DNA of 64,000 bases, taken from the NCBI RefSeq assembly GCF_902499135.1, contig NZ_CABVPR010000028.1, positions 1 to 64,000 of the forward strand. Direction: 5' to 3'. Made by a program: the position numbers and the translations under genes. Of the stretch, positions 49,210 through 61,748 are shown piece after piece. The notes beneath the pieces are model-generated. The model had not been told where the DNA came from, did not search any database, and saw only the letters and a list, made by a program, of their open reading frames with translations. Source of the DNA: Burkholderia dolosa. GTDB lineage: Bacteria > Pseudomonadota > Gammaproteobacteria > Burkholderiales > Burkholderiaceae. Positions within the stretch are counted from its first letter, which is position 1. Every line of letters begins with the position of its first letter.

Positions 49210-49469
49210 AGCGCGCCCGCCAAATACTGATCGGACTGTTTTTTGTCTATCTGATCGCCAATCTGTTGACGCTCGTCTGGATCACGCACTACGAGCTCTT
49301 TCCGCGCTTTCCCGAAACGTGGGCGAACCGTCTGGTCGACTGGTATGGTGTACGCAATGCCGACGAGGTCGCCGAACTGGAAGGACTGGTCGGACTGGTT
49401 CTGTTCACGCCCCCCGCCGTTGTCATTTATTTACTTTTTTTCCGCGCGTACAAAAAAAGACGCCAGTGA
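49206..49469 (+). CDS. Small two-helix membrane protein, putative immunity partner
   Basis: 87 residues. Basic N terminus (KRAR), helix 1 (ILIGLFFVYLIANLLTLVWI), a roughly 30-residue loop (HYELFPRFPETWANRLVDWYGV and on), helix 2 (LVGLVLFTPPAVVIYLLFF), and a basic end (RAYKKRRQ). The positive-inside rule puts both ends in the cytoplasm and the loop in the periplasm, where a Tlde1-like toxin would act. Coupled by a four-base overlap to the upstream DUF2778 gene, the usual toxin-immunity arrangement. No family recognised. Confidence 0.65.
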   Translation: MKRARQILIGLFFVYLIANLLTLVWITHYELFPRFPETWANRLVDWYGVRNADEVAELEGLVGLVLFTPPAVVIYLLFFRAYKKRRQ

Positions 49470-49553
49470 TGTGGGGCGCGTGCCCGTCGCCGCCGCACCG
49501 CGGACAATCGCGAAGTCGTGCGACGGGCGACGACGAGGCTACGCGTCAGCGTT

Positions 49554-50180
49554 TCAACGCGAAAGCCGGCTCGCAGCCTCCGCGAGCCGCGTGACCTCCG
49601 CCCAGTCCTGCGCGGCGAGCGCGGCCTTCGGCGTGAGCCACGACCCGCCGACGCACACGACGTTCGGCTGCTTCAGGAAATTCGGCGCGGTGTCCGCCGT
49701 GATCCCGCCGGTCGGGCAGAACTTCAGCGTCGGGAACGGACCGTGGAACGCCTGCAGCATCGGCACGCCGCCCGCCTGCTGCGCAGGGAAGAACTTCACG
49801 ATCTCGTAGCCGAATTCGAGCGCCTGGATGATGTCGCTCGGCGTCATCACGCCCGGCAGCAGCGGCAGGCCCGCATCGAGCGACGCGAGATGCAGATCCT
49901 TCGTCAGCCCCGGCGACACGCCGAACTTCGCGCCCGCACGCTTCGCCTGTGCGCAGTGCTCGGGCTTCGTGATCGTGCCGACGCCGACAACGATGTCCTC
50001 CGCGAGCTGGCTCGCGCGCTGGATCGCTTCGATGCCTGCCGGCGTACGCAGCGTGATCTCCAGCACCTTCACGCCGCCCGCGTGCAACGCGCGCGACACC
50101 TGTTCGCCCTGCTCGACCGAGTCGAACGCGAGCACCGGAATCACCGGGCCCAGCTTCACGATTTCGCCAATCGTCTTCAT
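49554..50180 (-). CDS. eda: KDPG aldolase (bifunctional 4-hydroxy-2-oxoglutarate/KDPG aldolase)
   Basis: 208 residues. TIM-barrel aldolase. The Schiff-base Lys lies in GYEIVKFFPAQ, the catalytic Glu in GVKVLEITLRTP, and FCPTGGIT binds phosphate. It splits 2-keto-3-deoxy-6-phosphogluconate into pyruvate and glyceraldehyde-3-phosphate. It lies 25 bp after edd. Confidence 0.96.
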   Translation of the reverse strand: MKTIGEIVKLGPVIPVLAFDSVEQGEQVSRALHAGGVKVLEITLRTPAGIEAIQRASQLAEDIVVGVGTITKPEHCAQAKRAGAKFGVSPGLTKDLHLASLDAGLPLLPGVMTPSDIIQALEFGYEIVKFFPAQQAGGVPMLQAFHGPFPTLKFCPTGGITADTAPNFLKQPNVVCVGGSWLTPKAALAAQDWAEVTRLAEAASRLSR

Positions 50181-50205
50181 CGATGACACTCCTTGATCTT
50201 GAAAT

Positions 50206-52062
50206 TCACGCGGTGACGCGGGCGGCCGCTTCGCCGACCAGCGTCCCGAAAACCGATGCGCCCTGCTCGGCCGGCGCGGCAGCCGCGCGGAACACGCCGA
50301 ACAGTTCGCGCCCGAAACCCGTTTCATTGTCGGCCTGATGCAGCGGCTGCGCGACCGGGCGCGCATGCCATTCGGCGTCGTCGACGTCGATGTCGAGCAC
50401 GCCGGCCTCCGCATCGATCACCAGCATGTCGCCCGTCTTCACCTTGCCGATCGGCCCGCCGAGCAGCGCTTCGGGCGACAGGTGGATCACGGCCGGCACC
50501 TTGCCGGACGCGCCGGACATCCGGCCGTCGGTGACGAGCGCGACGTGGAAGCCCTGATCCTGCAGCACGCCGAGGAGCGGCGTCAAACGGTGCAGCTCGG
50601 GCATCCCGTTCGCGCGCGCGCCCTGGAACCGCACGACGGCGACGAAGTCGCGCTTCAGCTCGCCGCGATCGAACGCCTCCTGCACGGCTTCCTGCGAGTC
50701 GAACACAATCGCCGGCGCCTTCACCTTGCGGTGTTCGGGCGCGACCGCCGAAATCTTGATCACGCCGCGGCCGAGCCGGCCTTGCATCAGCCGCAGGCCG
50801 CCGTCCGGCTGGAACGGGTCGCGAATGCCGCGCAGCACCTTCGTGTCGTGGCTTTCGGCGACGCCGTCGACCCACGTCAGCTTGCCGTCGACGAGCTTCG
50901 GCTCCTTCGTGTAGTGCACGAGGCCGCGGCCGGCGACCGTCGCCACGTCCTCGTGCAGCAGTCCGCCTTCGAGCAGGTTGCGCACCAGGAACGCGACGCC
51001 GCCCGCCGCATGGAAGTGATTCACGTCGGCCTTGCCGTTCGGGTAGATCTTCGCGAGCAGCGGCACGACGGCCGACAGCTCGTCGAAATCGTTCCAGTCG
51101 ATCAGGATGCCGGCCGCGCGCGCGATCGCGACGAGGTGCAGCGTATGGTTCGTCGAGCCGCCGGTCGCGAGCAGCGCGACGATCCCGTTGACGATCGCCT
51201 TCTCGTCGATCACGTGGCCGATCGGCGTGTAGTGGCCGCGCTCGACGGTCAGATCGAGCACGCGGCGCGCGGCCTCGGCCGTCAGCGCGTCGCGCAGCGG
51301 CGTATGCGGATGCACGAACGCGGCGCCCGGCAGATGCAGCCCCATCACTTCCATCAGCATCTGGTTGCTGTTGGCGGTGCCGTAGAACGTGCAGGTGCCG
51401 TGACCGTGATACGCGGCCGACTCCGCTTCGAGCAGCGCGTCGCGGCCGACCTGGCCGGTCGCGAACTGCTGGCGGATCTTCGCCTTGTCGTCGTTCGACA
51501 GGCCGCTCGTCATCGGACCGGCCGGCACGAAGATCGTCGGCAGGTGGCCGAACTGCAGCGCGCCGATCAGCAGGCCCGGCACGATCTTGTCGCAGATGCC
51601 GAGGCACAGCGCCGCGTCGAACATGTTGTGCGTGAGCGCGATCGCCGTGCCCATCGCGATCGCCTCGCGCGAGAACAGCGACAGCTCCATCCCCGGATTG
51701 CCCTGCGTGATGCCGTCGCACATCGCCGGCACGCCGCCCGCGAACTGCGCGACGCCGCCGTTTTCGCGCGCGGCGGCCTTGATGATGTCGGGGAAGTCCT
51801 TGTACGGCGCGTGCGCGGACAGCATTTCGTTGTAGGACGACACAATGCCGATGTTCGGCTGCCGGATCGCCTTGATCGCGAACTTGTCGTTGCCCTCGAG
51901 GCCCGCGAAGCCGTGCGCGAGGTTCGCGCACGACAGCGCGCCGCGGGCCGGGAATTTGCCCTGCGCGCCGTCGATGCGCTGCAGATAGGCGGATCGGGTC
52001 GATTGGCTGCGGGCGATCACGCGTTCGGTGACCTTCGCCAGGGTGGGATGCAGCGACGTCAT
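50206..52062 (-). CDS. edd: 6-phosphogluconate dehydratase
   Basis: 618 residues, dehydratase of the IlvD/Edd family with a [4Fe-4S] cluster. Family sequences include [67 protein letters not shown] and [17 protein letters not shown]. It converts 6-phosphogluconate to KDPG. With eda it forms the Entner-Doudoroff operon, opposite hexR. Confidence 0.96.
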   Translation of the reverse strand: MTSLHPTLAKVTERVIARSQSTRSAYLQRIDGAQGKFPARGALSCANLAHGFAGLEGNDKFAIKAIRQPNIGIVSSYNEMLSAHAPYKDFPDIIKAAARENGGVAQFAGGVPAMCDGITQGNPGMELSLFSREAIAMGTAIALTHNMFDAALCLGICDKIVPGLLIGALQFGHLPTIFVPAGPMTSGLSNDDKAKIRQQFATGQVGRDALLEAESAAYHGHGTCTFYGTANSNQMLMEVMGLHLPGAAFVHPHTPLRDALTAEAARRVLDLTVERGHYTPIGHVIDEKAIVNGIVALLATGGSTNHTLHLVAIARAAGILIDWNDFDELSAVVPLLAKIYPNGKADVNHFHAAGGVAFLVRNLLEGGLLHEDVATVAGRGLVHYTKEPKLVDGKLTWVDGVAESHDTKVLRGIRDPFQPDGGLRLMQGRLGRGVIKISAVAPEHRKVKAPAIVFDSQEAVQEAFDRGELKRDFVAVVRFQGARANGMPELHRLTPLLGVLQDQGFHVALVTDGRMSGASGKVPAVIHLSPEALLGGPIGKVKTGDMLVIDAEAGVLDIDVDDAEWHARPVAQPLHQADNETGFGRELFGVFRAAAAPAEQGASVFGTLVGEAAARVTA

Positions 52063-52145
52063 GCTGGGCGCTCCTGTATGCCGGCCGACACCGGCGGTTG
52101 GAATCGTGGGGACGGTCGAACGAGCCGACTGAACGGACGCAGTCT

Positions 52146-52160
52146 AGTAGAAAAACTACA
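52146..52160 (-). promoter_or_regulatory. HexR-like operator upstream of edd
   Basis: Minus strand TGTAGTTTTTCTACT, 84-98 bp before the edd ATG. It matches the site at 52290-52304 at 13 of 15 positions. Confidence 0.6.
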
Positions 52161-52289
52161 AGCACGCAACGGCGACCGACAGGCACGCAACGTCTATTCC
52201 TGCCGATAGCACGCCAAATACTAGTAAAAACCCTGATTACCGTTACACGACACCCAGCCAGAAATCCACAATATCGCTAGCATTTTCAT

Positions 52290-52304
52290 GTAGATTTTCT
52301 ACAA
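52290..52304 (+). promoter_or_regulatory. HexR-like operator upstream of hexR
   Basis: TGTAGATTTTCTACA, a perfect 6-3-6 inverted repeat 51 bp before the hexR ATG. It fits the TGTA-rich palindromes known for HexR in proteobacteria and suggests autoregulation. Confidence 0.65.
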
Positions 52305-52355
52305 TTCGTCTGCGATACACTCCCGCATCCGAACCCGATTTCCGCCCGCCATCCC

Positions 52356-53201
52356 ATGCTGCCTCGCATCGAAGCGATCCGCGCCGACCTGCGCCCGTCC
52401 GAACGCAAGCTTGCCGACTACATCCTCGCCGCGCCTCGCGAGGTACTCGACCTCGCGATGACCGAGCTGTCGACGCGCGCCGGCGTCAGCCAGCCGACGA
52501 TCGCGCGTTTCTGCCAGGCGCTCGGCTGCAGCGGCTTCCGCGAATTCAAGATCCGGCTCGCGCAGAGCATCGCGCCGGGCGTGTCGTCCGTGTATCGCGA
52601 CGTCGAGCCGGACGAGCCGGCACCCGGCATCATCGGCAAGGTGTTCGACCGCACGATCGGTGCGCTGATCGAGGTGCGCAACAGTCTGTCCGCCGGCAGC
52701 GTCGCCGACGCGATCGCGCTGCTGTCGAACGCGTCGCGGATCGAGTTCTACGGCGCCGGCGGCTCGGGCATCGCCGCACAGGACATCCAGCACAAGTTCT
52801 TTCGGCTCGGCGTGCCGAGCGTCGCGTATTCGGACCCGCACACGTTCTCGATGTCGGCCGCGCTGCTCGGGCCGCAGGACGTCGTCGTCGCGATCTCGAA
52901 CACCGGTCGCACGCGCGACATCGTCGACGCCGCGCGTGCCGCGCTCGCGTGCGGCGCGAAAGTCGTCGCGATCACGCACAGCCACTCGCCGCTCGCGAAG
53001 CTCGCGACCGTGAGCCTTGCATCGAATATCGCCGAGGAGACCGACGTGTTCTCGCCGATGACGTCGCGGATGTCGCATCTGGCGATCGGCGACATCCTTG
53101 CGGTCGGCGTCGCGCTGTCGCGCGGCCCGGCGTTGATGGAACGGGTCGGCCGCGCGAAGGAGGCGATCACGCGGCGGCGGATCGACGACGCGAAGGACTG
53201 A
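52356..53201 (+). CDS. hexR: RpiR family regulator HexR
   Basis: 281 residues. N-terminal HTH_6 (RKLADYILAAPREVLDLAMTELSTRAGVSQPTIARFCQALGCSGF) and a SIS sugar-phosphate domain (RIEFYGAGGSGIAAQD, ISNTGRTRDIVDAA). In pseudomonads HexR represses edd, zwf and related genes and is released by KDPG. Its position opposite edd-eda with two palindromes in between supports the same role here. Confidence 0.93.
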   Translation: MLPRIEAIRADLRPSERKLADYILAAPREVLDLAMTELSTRAGVSQPTIARFCQALGCSGFREFKIRLAQSIAPGVSSVYRDVEPDEPAPGIIGKVFDRTIGALIEVRNSLSAGSVADAIALLSNASRIEFYGAGGSGIAAQDIQHKFFRLGVPSVAYSDPHTFSMSAALLGPQDVVVAISNTGRTRDIVDAARAALACGAKVVAITHSHSPLAKLATVSLASNIAEETDVFSPMTSRMSHLAIGDILAVGVALSRGPALMERVGRAKEAITRRRIDDAKD

Positions 53202-53221
53202 CGACGCGCGCCGCAAAGCGA

Positions 53222-53245
53222 GACGGCGCCCCGCGGGGCGCCGTC
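53222..53245. terminator. Perfect 24-bp palindrome between hexR and hemJ
   Basis: GACGGCGCCCCG followed directly by its reverse complement, between convergent genes. It can form a strong hairpin but no T-run follows. Confidence 0.45.
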
Positions 53246-53306
53246 GCTGAAACGATCGTCGAGAAAACGAGCGCAGCGGCCACGAAGACGGCGGCCGGCG
53301 CGCCGG

Positions 53307-53729
53307 TCAGAACGGCTTGATCACGACCAGCGCGACCGCGGCGAGCATGCCGAGCACCGGCAGTTCGTTGAACACGCGATACCACTTGTCGCTGCGGCGG
53401 TTCTCGCCGCGCTCGAACACGCGCAGCAGATACCCGCAATACGCGTGATAGACGACGAGCAGCAGCACGACCGTCACCTTCGCATGAATCCAGCCCTGTC
53501 CCTGCCCGATGCCGATCGCGAGCCACAGCCACAGCCCGCACGCGAGCGCGGGCACCGCGATGAACGTCATGAAGCGGAACAGCTTGCGCGCCATCAGCAG
53601 CAGACGGCGCACGGCGGCCGGATCGGTCTCCATCGCGAGGTTCACGTAGATGCGCGGCAGATAGAACAGCCCCGCGAACCACGCGGCGATCAGAACGATG
53701 TGGAACGTCTTGATCCAGAGCATTGCCAT
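53307..53729 (-). CDS. hemJ: HemJ/CopD-like membrane protein
   Basis: 140 residues with four predicted helices. It starts MLWIKTFHIVLIAAWFAGLFYLPRIYVN, the hallmark of the HemJ (UPF0093) family, with the conserved His near position 10. HemJ is a heme-b protein that oxidises protoporphyrinogen IX in bacteria lacking HemG and HemY. Many annotations call it CopD family. It lies 17 bp after proA. Confidence 0.82.
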   Translation of the reverse strand: MAMLWIKTFHIVLIAAWFAGLFYLPRIYVNLAMETDPAAVRRLLLMARKLFRFMTFIAVPALACGLWLWLAIGIGQGQGWIHAKVTVVLLLVVYHAYCGYLLRVFERGENRRSDKWYRVFNELPVLGMLAAVALVVIKPF

Positions 53730-53746
53730 CGGTCGTGCACCTCGCG

Positions 53747-55018
53747 TTACTGCCGGCCTTCGCCGTGACCGAGCACGACGTACTTCAGCGACGTCAGCCC
53801 TTCGAGGCCGACCGGGCCGCGCGCGTGCAGCTTGTCGTTCGAGATGCCGATTTCGGCACCGAGGCCGAATTCGAAACCGTCCGCAAAACGCGTCGATGCG
53901 TTGACCATCACGCTCGCCGAATCGACCTCGCGCAGGAAGCGCATCGCGCGGTCGTGATCCTCGGTGACGATCGCGTCGGTGTGGTGCGAGCCGTAATGGT
54001 TGATGTGCTCGATCGCGGCGTCGAGCCCGTCGACGATCTTGATCGCGAGCACCGGCGCCAGATATTCGGTATGCCAGTCTTCTTCGGTCGCGTCGACGAG
54101 CGGGCCGACGCCCGCGTCGGCCAGAACCGCACGCGCGGCCGCGTCCACGCGCAGCTCGACCTGCTTGTCGCGATACAGCTTGCCGAGCGGCGGCAGCACC
54201 TTCGCGGCGATGCCGCTCGCGACGAGCAGCGTCTCCATCGTGTTGCAGGTGCCGTAGCGGTGCGTCTTCGCGTTGTCGCAGACGGTCAGCGCCTTGTCGA
54301 GATCCGCGCGATCGTCGACGTACACGTGGCAGATGCCGTCGAGGTGCTTGATCATCGGCACGCGCGCCTCGTTGATCAGACGCTCGATCAGGCTCTTGCC
54401 GCCGCGCGGCACGATCACGTCCACGTATTCGGTCATCGTGATCAGCTTGCCGACCGCCGCGCGATCGGCGGTAGCGACCACCTGCACCGCGTCCTGCGGC
54501 AGGCCGGCCGCGGCGAGCCCTTCGCCGATCAGCTTCGCGAGCGCCGCATTCGATTCGAGCGCCTCGGAGCCGCCGCGCAGGATCGTCGCGTTGCCCGACT
54601 TCAGGCACAGTGCGGCCGCGTCGATCGTCACGTTCGGCCGCGACTCGTAGATGATGCCGATCACGCCGAGCGGCACGCGCATCTGACCGACCTGGATCCC
54701 GCTCGGACGGTACTTGAGATTGCCGATCTCGCCGATCGGATCGGCGAGCGATGCGACCTGGCGCAGCCCTTCGACCATCGTCTTCAGCGCCTTGTCCGAC
54801 AGCGTCAGACGATCGACGAACGCCGCATCGAGCCCCTTTTCGCGAGCACGGGCAACGTCGCGCGCGTTCGCGTCCTTCAGCGCGTGCGCGTCGCGTTCGA
54901 TCGCGTGCGCGACCGCTTCGAGCGCCGCGTTCTTCGCCGCCGTACTGGCGCGCGCCATCGCGCGGGAAGCGTGCCGGGCACGGCGGCCCAGGTCCGTCAT
55001 GTACTGGTCGATATCCAT
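53747..55018 (-). CDS. proA: Gamma-glutamyl phosphate reductase
   Basis: 423 residues. NADPH-dependent second step of proline synthesis, aldehyde-dehydrogenase fold. The catalytic Cys lies in [12 protein letters not shown]; the cofactor region [29 protein letters not shown] is conserved. Start at [15 protein letters not shown] (55018) as in homologues. It lies 139 bp after holA. Confidence 0.96.
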   Translation of the reverse strand: MDIDQYMTDLGRRARHASRAMARASTAAKNAALEAVAHAIERDAHALKDANARDVARAREKGLDAAFVDRLTLSDKALKTMVEGLRQVASLADPIGEIGNLKYRPSGIQVGQMRVPLGVIGIIYESRPNVTIDAAALCLKSGNATILRGGSEALESNAALAKLIGEGLAAAGLPQDAVQVVATADRAAVGKLITMTEYVDVIVPRGGKSLIERLINEARVPMIKHLDGICHVYVDDRADLDKALTVCDNAKTHRYGTCNTMETLLVASGIAAKVLPPLGKLYRDKQVELRVDAAARAVLADAGVGPLVDATEEDWHTEYLAPVLAIKIVDGLDAAIEHINHYGSHHTDAIVTEDHDRAMRFLREVDSASVMVNASTRFADGFEFGLGAEIGISNDKLHARGPVGLEGLTSLKYVVLGHGEGRQ

Positions 55019-55157
55019 CGTGTGACTCGTGAAGCGGGCCGCGTCGCGCGGCATGAATTCGTGAGGAGAAACGCGCGGCGCGGCGGCGGGACAGCCGCGC
55101 CGGCATCGAAGCATTGTAAGCGGGTTGCGGTACGTACGCTGAAGGCCCGGACGAGAC

Positions 55158-56252
55158 TCAACGCCGCACGCGACCCGCGGTCGGCGGTCGCTCGCCGCGT
55201 GCGCCCGCGACCGTCATCGCGAGCTGGAACAGGCCGTCCCACGGGTCGGGCGGCGGCTCGTCGTGCACGCGGCGGCCCGGCGCGACGGCCGTCAGCCCCT
55301 TGACCTGCCGATCGAGCTTCGCGGCAAACGCGAGCGCCTTCTCGAGCACGGCTTCCGACACGCGATTCAGCGCCGGGGCGATCAGCCGCTCGCGCGGCCC
55401 CCAGACGCGGTTCTCGCGCAGCAGCGTCGCGAGCGGCTTGCCGGCCGCGGCGCCGCGCTTGATCCGCAACAGCGTGCGCAGTTCCTCGACGACGGCCCAC
55501 ATCACGAGCACGATCGCCTCGCCTTCGCCCTTCAGTCCGTCGATCATGCGCGCGAGCCGCGCGGCGTCGCCGGCGAGCATCGCTTCGTTCAGCTTGAACA
55601 CGTCGTAGCGCGCAACGTTCAGCACCGCGTCATGCACCTGCTCGAACGACAGCGCACCTTGCGGATACAGCAGCCCGAGCTTCTGGATTTCCTGGTGCGC
55701 GGCAAGCAGATTGCCTTCGACGCGCTCCGCGATGAATTGCAGCGCGCGCCGCCCGTCGTCGCCGGCCGCGACGCGCTGGCCCTGCATCGCGAGACGCTGG
55801 CCGATCCAGTTCGGCAGTTGCGCGCGATCGACCGGGTCGATCTTCAGCGCGACGCCGCCGTTCTGCAGCGCGGTGAACCATGCGGACTTCTGCGTTGCCG
55901 CGTCCAGGCGCGGCAACGTGACGAGCAGCAGCGCGTCCGGATTGCCGGCGGCCGCGAGCGCCTTCAGCGCGTCCGCGCCTTCCTTGCCCGGCTTGCCCGA
56001 CGGAATGCGCAGCTCGATCAGCTGGCGCTCGCCGAACAGCGACATCGCCTGCGTCGCGCCGAGCAGCACGCTCCAGTCGAAGCCGCGCTCGACCGTATGC
56101 ACCGACCGCTCGGTGAAGCCCGCTGCACGCGCGGCCGTGCGAATGCGGTCGCACGCTTCCTGCGCGAGCAGCGGCTCGTCGCCGTAGACGGTGTAGAGCC
56201 CGGCCACCCCTTTCGCGAGGTGCGGCTCGAGCGCATCAAGTCGCAGTTGCAT
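55158..56252 (-). CDS. holA: DNA polymerase III subunit delta
   Basis: 364 residues. Clamp-loader subunit. It begins [37 protein letters not shown], the standard HolA start, and contains the AAA+-like lid and C-terminal helical region. leuS-lptE-holA is the conserved proteobacterial order. Confidence 0.93.
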   Translation of the reverse strand: MQLRLDALEPHLAKGVAGLYTVYGDEPLLAQEACDRIRTAARAAGFTERSVHTVERGFDWSVLLGATQAMSLFGERQLIELRIPSGKPGKEGADALKALAAAGNPDALLLVTLPRLDAATQKSAWFTALQNGGVALKIDPVDRAQLPNWIGQRLAMQGQRVAAGDDGRRALQFIAERVEGNLLAAHQEIQKLGLLYPQGALSFEQVHDAVLNVARYDVFKLNEAMLAGDAARLARMIDGLKGEGEAIVLVMWAVVEELRTLLRIKRGAAAGKPLATLLRENRVWGPRERLIAPALNRVSEAVLEKALAFAAKLDRQVKGLTAVAPGRRVHDEPPPDPWDGLFQLAMTVAGARGERPPTAGRVRR

Positions 56253-56270
56253 CGGTGCGTGCGCCCGCGA

Positions 56271-56822
56271 TCAAAGCGGCGGCGGCGGCAACGGCGCGCG
56301 CGGCGCGACGCCCGGTACGACGTCCTCGGGCGCCGGCGTCAGCGAGTGGACGATCGCGAGACGCCGCATCAACTGATCGACCGCGTCGTTCTGCATGTCG
56401 GCGTACAGGATGTCGGCTTCCTGCGCCTTCGCGTTCGTGTACTGATCGCTGTACGTCATCGCGCGGTTCAGCGCGATCGCGCTCGGCGGGATCAGCACGG
56501 TGCCGTCCTTGCTCGTCAGCGTGTAGTTCAGCGTGTAGAACAGCGCGTATTCCTGCGCGGAACCGTACTTGTTGAGCGTCAGCGTGTTCTGGCCGCGCGA
56601 TTCCCACATGCGCAGCACCGCGTCGGCGTCGTCCGCCGACTTGACGATCTTCGTGTCGCTGCCGGCCTCGACGAGGCGCGTGAGCCGCGCCGCGACGGCC
56701 GGCGGTGCGCCGGCGATCAGCAGGTGCTTGAACGCATAGTCCTGCTGGCCGCGCAGCTGAAAGCCGCATGCCGACAACGCGAGCGCGCTGCCGACGAGCA
56801 TCAAAAACGATCTGCGGATCAC
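56271..56822 (-). CDS. lptE: LPS-assembly lipoprotein LptE
   Basis: 183 residues. Lipoprotein signal RRSFLMLVGSALALSAC with the lipid-bearing Cys at residue 19, followed by GFQLRG, typical of LptE (RlpB). It plugs the LptD barrel at the outer membrane. The start is a GTG at 56822, picked because AGGAG sits at a proper distance and no ATG gives an intact signal. Pro-rich C terminus. Confidence 0.9.
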   Translation of the reverse strand: MIRRSFLMLVGSALALSACGFQLRGQQDYAFKHLLIAGAPPAVAARLTRLVEAGSDTKIVKSADDADAVLRMWESRGQNTLTLNKYGSAQEYALFYTLNYTLTSKDGTVLIPPSAIALNRAMTYSDQYTNAKAQEADILYADMQNDAVDQLMRRLAIVHSLTPAPEDVVPGVAPRAPLPPPPL

Positions 56823-56860
56823 CTTCGCTCCTTCTGTGTGCGCCGGACGGCCGACGGCCG

Positions 56861-59646
<2,786 letters not shown>

Positions 59647-59732
59647 CCGCCCGCGCCGCGCCGTACGGCCGGTCTCGCGGGCGCAAACGCGATGTGCGCG
59701 CACCGTTCGCGCGCGCCGGTGCCGCCGCGCGC

Positions 59733-60176
59733 TCAGCGCGTCGCGCGTGCTGCCGGCGGCTGCGGCGGCACGTCGGTCACGAAGCCGATTCGCGTCAGAC
59801 CGGCGGCCTGCGCGGCGCCCATCACTTGCGCGATCACGTCGTAGCGCGTCGCGCGCGAAGCACGCAGCCGCAGTTCGGGCGGCGCACCGCCCGCGGCCGC
59901 GGCCCGAAAGCGCGCGGACAGCGCGTCGAGCGCGACCGGCGTGTCGTTCCAGTACAGCTTGCCCGCGTCGTCGATCGACAGCGTGACGGACTGCGGCGTG
60001 TCGCGCGCGACGCTCGCCGCGACCTTCGGCAGATCGAGCCGGATCGCGTGCGTCATCAGCGGCGCGGTAATGATGAAGATCACGAGCAGCACGAGCATCA
60101 CGTCGATCAGCGGCGTCATGTTGATCTCCGCCATCGGCGCCGACGTCTTGTGGTGCTCCAGTCCGCCGAATGCCAT
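59733..60176 (-). CDS. ExbD/TolR family biopolymer transport protein
   Basis: 147 residues. One N-terminal membrane helix with the conserved proton-path Asp in NMTPLIDVMLVLLVIFII, and a periplasmic domain. It pairs with the upstream ExbB/TolQ-like protein to energise a TonB or Tol system. No tonB or tolA lies nearby, so which system is served is undecided. Confidence 0.9.
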   Translation of the reverse strand: MAFGGLEHHKTSAPMAEINMTPLIDVMLVLLVIFIITAPLMTHAIRLDLPKVAASVARDTPQSVTLSIDDAGKLYWNDTPVALDALSARFRAAAAGGAPPELRLRASRATRYDVIAQVMGAAQAAGLTRIGFVTDVPPQPPAARATR

Positions 60177-60200
60177 GATCGTTCCTCCGTCGCCGGTGCG

Positions 60201-60869
60201 TCACGCGGGCTGCGCGCACACGAATACGTGCAGATCGCGCGCGAAGCCGTCGAGTTCCTCGGCGAGCTGCCGCACGAGCCGCCCGAGAATGTTGTACGCG
60301 AGCACCGCGGGAATCGCGACGACGAGCCCGAACGCGGTCATGATCAGTGCCTCGCCGACCGGCCCCGCGACGTTCTCGATCTGCGCCTGCCCGCTCGCGG
60401 CGATGCTGCCGAGCGCATGGTAGATGCCCCACACCGTGCCGAGCAGGCCGACGAACGGCGCGGTGCTGCCGATCGACGCGAGCAGCACCTGGCCGAATTC
60501 GAGGCGCCGCTGCGAGCGCAGCATCGCGTGACGCAGCGCGCGCAGCACGCGTTCGCTGCGCTCGACCCGCGCGGCGAGCGCGGCCGGATCGTGGTCGTCG
60601 GCGGCGTCGCGCGCCGCTTCGGCGAGCGGCACGAACACGCGCTCGCGATCGGCGCCGGCCAACGCGGCGATGCCCGCATCGAGCGACGACGCGCGCCAGA
60701 ACGCGGCGAGCGCACGCGGCCCCTGCCGCTTCGCGCGCACCAGCAGCCACGCTTTCATCAACAGGAAGCACCAGCTGGCGATCGACATCGCCAGCAGCAC
60801 GTAGGCGACGGCGTGCGTGATCGCATCGCCGCTTTCGAGGTAGTGGACAACGCCGGTGGGAATGGCCAT
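60201..60869 (-). CDS. MotA/TolQ/ExbB proton channel family protein
   Basis: 222 residues, three membrane helices. The helix-2/3 region LASIGSTAPFVGLLGTVWGIYHAL and EALIMTAFGLVVAIPAVLAYN is the family signature. 24 bp before the ExbD-like gene and 18 bp after dapB, in the same operon. Confidence 0.92.
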   Translation of the reverse strand: MAIPTGVVHYLESGDAITHAVAYVLLAMSIASWCFLLMKAWLLVRAKRQGPRALAAFWRASSLDAGIAALAGADRERVFVPLAEAARDAADDHDPAALAARVERSERVLRALRHAMLRSQRRLEFGQVLLASIGSTAPFVGLLGTVWGIYHALGSIAASGQAQIENVAGPVGEALIMTAFGLVVAIPAVLAYNILGRLVRQLAEELDGFARDLHVFVCAQPA

Positions 60870-60887
60870 CGGAGTTTCCCTGGAAGG

Positions 60888-61685
60888 TCAGCGCAGGCCG
60901 AGCACGTCCTGCATGTCGAACAGGCCGGCGCCGCGCGCCGACAGGAAGCGCACCGCGCGCAGCGCGCCCTGCGCGTACGATACGCGGCTCGACGACTTGT
61001 GCGTGATCTCGATCCGCTCGCCGATGCCGGCGAACAGCACGGTGTGATCGCCGACGATGTCGCCGCCGCGCACCGCCGCAAAGCCGATCGTCGACGGATC
61101 GCGTTCGCCCGTCACGCCGTGGCGGCCGTACACCGCGCAATCGTCGAGCGAGCGCCCGAGCGCACCGGCGACGGCTTCGCCCATCATCAGCGCCGTGCCG
61201 GACGGCGCATCGACCTTGTGCCGATGGTGCGCCTCGATGATCTCGATGTCGTAGCCGTGCGAGAAATGCTTGGCCGCGAACTCGAGCAGCTTCAGCGTGA
61301 CGTTCACGCCGACGCTCATGTTCGCCGCGAACACGATCCCGATCTTGCCGGCCGCCGCATGCAGCGCGGCCTTCTGCTCGGCGGTGAAGCCCGTCGTGCC
61401 GATCACCAGTTTCACGTCGTGGCGCAGCGCGGCCTCGACGTGTGCGAGCGTGCCTTCCGGGCGCGTGAAATCGATCAGGTAGTCGGCCTGCGCGAACACG
61501 GCGTCGAGATCGTCGGTCAGCTTGATCCCGGTTTCCTTGCCGAGGAACGCGCCGGCGTCCTGACCGAGGAACGGCGAGCCGGCACGGTCGAGCGCGCCGA
61601 CGAGCTGCGCGTCGGAATCGTTGAGAACGGCTTCGATCAGCATCCGGCCCATACGGCCCGATGCGCCGGCAATCGCAATCTTCAT
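60888..61685 (-). CDS. dapB: 4-hydroxy-tetrahydrodipicolinate reductase
   Basis: 265 residues. NAD(P)-binding GASGRMG at residues 7-13 and catalytic [15 protein letters not shown]. Part of the lysine and meso-diaminopimelate pathway for the cell wall. 63 bp after bamE. Confidence 0.97.
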   Translation of the reverse strand: MKIAIAGASGRMGRMLIEAVLNDSDAQLVGALDRAGSPFLGQDAGAFLGKETGIKLTDDLDAVFAQADYLIDFTRPEGTLAHVEAALRHDVKLVIGTTGFTAEQKAALHAAAGKIGIVFAANMSVGVNVTLKLLEFAAKHFSHGYDIEIIEAHHRHKVDAPSGTALMMGEAVAGALGRSLDDCAVYGRHGVTGERDPSTIGFAAVRGGDIVGDHTVLFAGIGERIEITHKSSSRVSYAQGALRAVRFLSARGAGLFDMQDVLGLR

Positions 61686-61748
61686 GGCTTTCTATACGAC
61701 AGGTCTAAAGAGGGGCGGCGCATGCCGCCCGTTTCCGCGCGCTCGCGC

